From an uncultured bacterium (GTDB taxonomy: Bacteria; Bacillota_A; Clostridia; Lachnospirales; Lachnospiraceae), in the NCBI GenBank assembly GCA_905215045.1, contig CAJMOO010000068.1:1-9844 (forward strand): a stretch of 9,844 nt of DNA, read 5' to 3'. This document shows, piece by piece, positions 6,674 to 9,844 of this stretch. Position 1 is the stretch's first letter, and every line of letters starts with the position of its first letter. The notes beneath the pieces are model-generated. The model worked only from the letters and a program-made list of their open reading frames with translations. It searched no databases and was not told the DNA's origin. Both the position numbers and the translations under genes were made by a program.

Positions 6674-6766
6674 ATAAATGATACTCCTTATAATTAGAAC
6701 CATATCCGGATCATATATTCCTTCCAGATATCGTCGTCATCTGCTTTGTTACACCCTTTGACTCAA

Positions 6767-6795
6767 ATTATATAATTTTATCTGTCAATATGCAA
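6767..6795 (-). promoter_or_regulatory. Promoter of the phospholipase C-like gene
   Basis: On the - strand TTGCAT (6795-6790) stands 17 bases before a perfect TATAAT (6772-6767). The -10 lies in a 14-bp AT-only palindrome (6765-6778), so a TATAAT also reads on the + strand (6771-6776). A TTGACA sits between the two elements but only 10 bases from the -10, too close to pair with it. Transcription would begin near 6760, giving a leader of almost 90 bases. Confidence 0.6.
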
Positions 6796-6844
6796 CCAAA
6801 TGATGAATTCTTTATATTTTTTTAATATTTAGCCTGTAATTTAT

Positions 6845-7447
6845 TTAATCTTCCATGTATTTCCGTAATAAATCTAATATTTTGCCGCTATTAAATCCTT
6901 TTCTCGCAAAATATCCGTAATATTTCTGAAAATTCTCCTTAGTAACGGAACCCTTTTGCCGGATCCTCTTCTTAACCTGTTCTTCCAAGATATCATCTTC
7001 TTCGTATTCATATTCCTCAAAGACCCTCTCTAATGTCTCCGCAGTGATTCCTTTCTTCCGAAGGTCCATCTTAATCTGAATCTTACTCTTACTTCCTGAC
7101 TTGTATTCCATGTAGCGGCGTACATATTCTTCATCATTGATATATCCAAATGACTCCACATACGCAACTGCCCCTTCCGTAATAAATTCTGGAAATTCGG
7201 CTCTCATAAGACGTTCTTTTAATTCCTTTTTTGTACGATCCTGATATTTTAACAATGACATAGCTTTTAACTTCGCCCGATGCAACAGTAATTTGTTTAA
7301 TTCTTCAAATTCTTCCTGTCCGATCTCGTCTTGTTCATGGAATCCCAATCGTCTTATCTCATTATAGTAAAGCAGGCAGTACTTTTCTTCATCGAAGAAA
7401 AGCCTGACCTGCTTTGTTCCTACTTTATCTAATTTGGTAATAACCAT
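6845..7447 (-). CDS. recX: Regulatory protein RecX
   Basis: 200 residues. RecX binds RecA and RecA-DNA filaments and limits their activity. The usual three repeated three-helix modules can be followed: LLKYQDRTKKELKERLMRAE with the next helix AVAYVESFGYINDEEYVRRY, then KSKIQIKMDLRKKGI with LERVFEEYE, then the C-terminal VKKRIRQKG to GKILDLLRKY. The N-terminal 55 or so residues form the extension seen in Firmicute members. The ATG shares one base with the recA stop (TAATG at 7449-7445) and has only a weak AG-rich ribosome site, so translation probably depends on coupling to recA. Its place directly after recA supports the call. No clear terminator follows, so transcripts may run into the 171-bp gap before the phospholipase-like gene. 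Confidence 0.94.
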   Translation of the reverse strand: MVITKLDKVGTKQVRLFFDEEKYCLLYYNEIRRLGFHEQDEIGQEEFEELNKLLLHRAKLKAMSLLKYQDRTKKELKERLMRAEFPEFITEGAVAYVESFGYINDEEYVRRYMEYKSGSKSKIQIKMDLRKKGITAETLERVFEEYEYEEDDILEEQVKKRIRQKGSVTKENFQKYYGYFARKGFNSGKILDLLRKYMED

Positions 7448-8505
7448 TATTCTTCTTCAGAAACCTGAGTCTCTGCCTTAGGATCGTTGTTGGCATTCTC
7501 AGCATCTTCCTCTAACAGTCCATAGTGGACACGGATCGCATGTTCCACTGTCTCTGCGATATCTGGGTGTTCTTCTAAGTACTTCTTACTGTTCTCTCTA
7601 CCCTGTCCGATCTTCTCTCCGTTGTATGCATACCATGCACCGCTCTTGTGAATGATGTCTGCATCTGCTGCAAGATCTAAGATATCTCCATACTTAGAAA
7701 TTCCTTTTCCGAACATGATATCAAATTCTGCCTGTTTAAACGGAGGTGCTACTTTATTCTTAACAACCTTGATTCTTGTTCTGTTACCGATCATCTCTCC
7801 CGCCTGCTTTAATGTCTCTGTTCTTCTGACATCTAAACGGATAGATGAATAAAACTTCAGTGCACGTCCACCAGTTGTTGTCTCAGGGTTACCAAACATA
7901 ACTCCAACCTTCTCACGTAACTGGTTGATAAAGATAACTGTACAGTTAAACTTGCTTACAACACCTGTTAACTTACGAAGTGCCTGTGACATCAGTCTTG
8001 CCTGAAGACCTACGTGGGAATCTCCCATGTCTCCATCAATCTCTGCCTTTGGTACTAATGCAGCAACTGAATCGACGATAATGATATCGATCGCTCCAGA
8101 TCTAACCATAGTCTCTGTGATCTCAAGTCCCTGCTCTCCTGTATCTGGCTGTGAAATATAGAGGTTATCGATATCCACGCCGATATTCTTTGCATAAACT
8201 GGATCTAGTGCATGCTCTGCATCGATAAATCCTGCGATTCCGCCTCTCTTCTGCACTTCTGCTACCATATGCAGTGCTACGGTTGTCTTACCACTGGATT
8301 CTGGTCCGTAGATCTCGATGATACGTCCCTTAGGAACCCCTCCGACTCCTAATGCGATATCAAGACTGATAGATCCTGTTGGTGTTACTTCGATCGTACG
8401 GTCTGCCTGGTATTCTCCAAGTTTCATGACCGATCCTTTTCCATAGTCTTTCTCGATCTTGACTAATGCGGCATCTAATGCCTTTAATTTCTCTTCCTGT
8501 TTCAT
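7447..8505 (-). CDS. recA: Recombinase RecA
   Basis: 352 residues, complete. RecA forms ATP-dependent filaments on single-stranded DNA, drives strand exchange in recombinational repair, and triggers LexA self-cleavage in the SOS response. Walker A is GPESSGKT (67-74), the catalytic glutamate is E97 in IDAEHALDP, Walker B is IIIVDS with D145, the L1 loop region is about 153-166, the [11 protein letters not shown] motif is at 195-205 with the L2 loop [15 protein letters not shown] after it, and the C-terminal tail is acidic ([14 protein letters not shown]). ATG 8505 is preceded by AAAAGGAG (8522-8515). It lies 155 bases after cinA with no evident terminator between, so it may be read from cinA as well as from its own SOS-controlled promoter. 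Confidence 0.99.
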   Translation of the reverse strand: MKQEEKLKALDAALVKIEKDYGKGSVMKLGEYQADRTIEVTPTGSISLDIALGVGGVPKGRIIEIYGPESSGKTTVALHMVAEVQKRGGIAGFIDAEHALDPVYAKNIGVDIDNLYISQPDTGEQGLEITETMVRSGAIDIIIVDSVAALVPKAEIDGDMGDSHVGLQARLMSQALRKLTGVVSKFNCTVIFINQLREKVGVMFGNPETTTGGRALKFYSSIRLDVRRTETLKQAGEMIGNRTRIKVVKNKVAPPFKQAEFDIMFGKGISKYGDILDLAADADIIHKSGAWYAYNGEKIGQGRENSKKYLEEHPDIAETVEHAIRVHYGLLEEDAENANNDPKAETQVSEEE

Positions 8506-8572
8506 ATATGTTTACTCCTTTTAATTTCAAATATTTATCTTATATTCTTCTATCTTTTAATTTCCTGTTTAG

Positions 8573-8602
8573 AGTATAGCATATCCTTACACTAAAAAAC
8601 AA
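8573..8602 (-). promoter_or_regulatory. recA promoter with extended -10
   Basis: On the - strand TTGTTT (8602-8597), then 18 bases, then TATACT (8578-8573) preceded by TG one base upstream, an extended -10. The start point would be near 8566, leaving about 60 bases of AT-rich leader. The LexA boxes lie over and just upstream of the -35. Confidence 0.75.
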
Positions 8603-8609
8603 GTGTTCG
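8596..8609. promoter_or_regulatory. Possible second LexA box over the recA -35
   Basis: On the - strand CGAACACTTGTTTT (8609-8596) has a perfect left half and GTTTT in place of GTTCG on the right, 8 of 10 fixed positions. It covers the -35 hexamer entirely. Its centre is 16 bp from that of the primary box. It is weaker and needs a binding test. Confidence 0.45.
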
Positions 8610-8611
8610 AA

Positions 8612-8625
8612 CGAATATTTGTTCG
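8612..8625. promoter_or_regulatory. LexA (SOS) box upstream of recA, primary site
   Basis: CGAATATTTGTTCG on the + strand matches the Gram-positive LexA/DinR pattern CGAAC-N4-GTTCG at 9 of 10 fixed positions. It lies 9 bases upstream of the recA -35, where a repressor could obstruct RNA polymerase. Confidence 0.8.
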
Positions 8626-8660
8626 ATTTTTATTCGTGATCCTTTTTCTTATGATGATTC

Positions 8661-9844
8661 TCATAGAAACTCTTCAACCAATGCATGTCTTACCATAGTT
8701 AACGCTCTGCATACAGCTGTTTCTCTGACTTTCTGTCTGTTACCGTTTAACTGGTATTTGTTTACTTTCGTCTTTCCATTAACACTGACACCGATGTAAA
8801 CAAGTCCTGCCTTCTTCTCAGGTGTTTCACCGCCCGGTCCAGCAAGACCTGTGATTCCAACACCGACATTTGAACCAGCCTGTCGTGCAACACCTTCCGC
8901 CATCTGTCTGGCCGTATCTTCTGAAACTGCTCCAACGGTATTTAGAGTTTCTTCTTTTACTCCAAGATATTTCATCTTAGCTTCATTTGCATATGTAATA
9001 AAACTTTCATTTAAGACATCCGATGCTCCTGCAACATTAACTAACCTTGCTGTAAACATTCCTGCTGTACAGGATTCTGCTGCTGCGATCGTATAATGAT
9101 GTTTACTTAACATATCAACCACAACATCTTCTAATGTTTCATCTTCTTTTGTCGTAAAAATCTTATGGCCAAATCTTCTGTATAATTCTTCTGTTATTGG
9201 TGTAACAAGCTTCTTTGCTTCATCTTCACTTACCGCTTTTGCTGTCACTCGAAGATGAACTTCTCCTAATTTGGCATATGGGGCAACTGTAGGATTCGTC
9301 TGCTTTTCGATCAAATCTTCAATCTCTGCTGCAACGCGGCTTTCTCCCATACAATCAATCTTCACAACATCGGAGTATAATACCTCTGAACTTAATTCTT
9401 TTATGATCGGTTCTACCTGATCATGGAACATTGGAAGCAGTTCATTTGGAGGTCCTGGGAGTAAAACTACTTTCTTCCCTTCTTTTGCATGAATGACCAT
9501 TCCCGGTGCTGTTCCATTTTCGTTATATAAAACAGTACAATCTTCTGGCACTAATGCCTGTTTTAAATTATTCTCTGTCATGTTACGATGACTTCTCGCA
9601 AAATATTCTTTCAAGCGTCTTAGTGCTTCTTCATCTTCTACAAGCTCCTGTCCACATGCTTTCGTTGCAATTTCCTTTGTAAGATCGTCTTTCGTTGGTC
9701 CAAGTCCACCAGATAAGACCAAAATATCAGATCTTTCAAGTCCCTGTCTGATCACATTTTCTAATCTTTCTGGATTGTCGCCTACTGTCGTCTCAAAAAA
9801 AACGCTTATCCCCAATGAGGCTAAGCGTTCTGATAAGTAGGCAG
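8661..9844 (-). CDS. cinA: CinA: competence/damage-inducible protein, nicotinamide-nucleotide amidase, 5'-truncated
   Basis: The reading frame stays open to the window edge; 393 residues are visible and about 20 N-terminal ones are missing from a usual 410-415. A TTG at 9815 could be read as a start but lies inside the conserved AYLSERLASLGI region, so the gene continues beyond the window. Numbering from the first visible codon, the N-terminal MoaB/MogA-like domain shows VGDNPERL, SGGLGPTKDD (44-53) and LPGPPNELL (128-136). The C-terminal PncC-type deamidase domain shows AAAESCTAG, with the likely nucleophile S257, and TYANEAK with Y284 and K289, then GITGLAGPGG. CinA recycles pyridine nucleotides by hydrolysing ADP-ribose and by deamidating NMN. 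Its position upstream of recA is common in Firmicutes and gave rise to the competence link. An intrinsic-terminator-like hairpin sits inside its early coding region (9795-9829). Confidence 0.96.
   Translation of the reverse strand, partial: AYLSERLASLGISVFFETTVGDNPERLENVIRQGLERSDILVLSGGLGPTKDDLTKEIATKACGQELVEDEEALRRLKEYFARSHRNMTENNLKQALVPEDCTVLYNENGTAPGMVIHAKEGKKVVLLPGPPNELLPMFHDQVEPIIKELSSEVLYSDVVKIDCMGESRVAAEIEDLIEKQTNPTVAPYAKLGEVHLRVTAKAVSEDEAKKLVTPITEELYRRFGHKIFTTKEDETLEDVVVDMLSKHHYTIAAAESCTAGMFTARLVNVAGASDVLNESFITYANEAKMKYLGVKEETLNTVGAVSEDTARQMAEGVARQAGSNVGVGITGLAGPGGETPEKKAGLVYIGVSVNGKTKVNKYQLNGNRQKVRETAVCRALTMVRHALVEEFL
9795..9829 (-). terminator. Intrinsic-terminator-like hairpin with T8 inside cinA coding sequence
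   Basis: On the - strand AACGCTTA (9829-9822) pairs perfectly with TAAGCGTT (9808-9801). After one mismatch, four more pairs form (CCTC with GGGG, one wobble) closed by a three-base loop, and the stem runs directly into eight T (9802-9795). The shape is that of a Rho-independent terminator, yet it lies in frame inside cinA about 30 codons from the expected start. Whether it terminates is untested; translating ribosomes would mask it. Confidence 0.55.

Noticed and set aside
6674..6844. Search for a riboswitch, tRNA or small gene between recX and the phospholipase-like gene.
   Set aside because: Apart from a promoter and one weak hairpin I see no conserved RNA shape and no reading frame with a ribosome site.
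9813..9815. TTG as a start codon for cinA.
   Set aside because: The upstream in-frame codons to the window edge encode conserved CinA sequence (AYLSERLAS) and there is no ribosome site; the gene is simply cut by the window.

Overview
The window is low-GC DNA whose gene content and order (cinA-recA-recX, an OmpR-type two-component operon, TATAAT-type promoters, strong AGGAGG-like ribosome sites) point to a Gram-positive Clostridia member, most likely a gut Lachnospiraceae species. This assignment rests on protein flavour and gene order and was not tested by any search. One gene at the left edge is on the + strand. Everything else is on the - strand and is best read from right to left.

Left edge (1-1672): the 3' part of an ABC-F ATPase gene, ending in a strong bidirectional terminator that separates it from the convergent - strand genes. 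A perfect 20-bp tandem duplication runs from the terminator into the last codon of the neighbour. Next (1669-2883) is a gene with its own promoter, for a rhodanese domain fused to a TtcA-like PP-loop domain with an iron-sulfur-type cysteine set, probably a tRNA thiolation enzyme.

Middle (2985-5873): a tightly coupled operon of response regulator, sensor kinase and a single-pass membrane-anchored protein of unknown function. The kinase ATG overlaps the regulator stop, and the third gene starts inside the kinase gene. Upstream lies a perfect 10-mer repeated with an 11-bp period, the layout expected for an OmpR/PhoB-family binding site, so autoregulation is likely. A terminator separates this operon from a gene for a cytoplasmic zinc-dependent phospholipase C-like protein (6080-6673), which has its own promoter.

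Right (6845-9844): recX, recA and a 5'-truncated cinA. recA has an extended -10 promoter with one good LexA (SOS) box and a second weaker one over the -35; recX is coupled to recA by a TAATG overlap. Near the visible 5' end of cinA, inside coding sequence, is a hairpin followed by a run of eight T, which looks like an intrinsic terminator.

This is mainly ordinary chromosomal core sequence. I see no mobile element, CRISPR array, tRNA, rRNA or clear riboswitch, and no gene-free stretch longer than about 210 bases. I found no obvious new defence or mobile system. The most interesting items are the candidate autoregulatory repeat, the terminator-like element inside cinA, the rhodanese/PP-loop fusion and the asymmetric ATP sites of the ABC-F protein.
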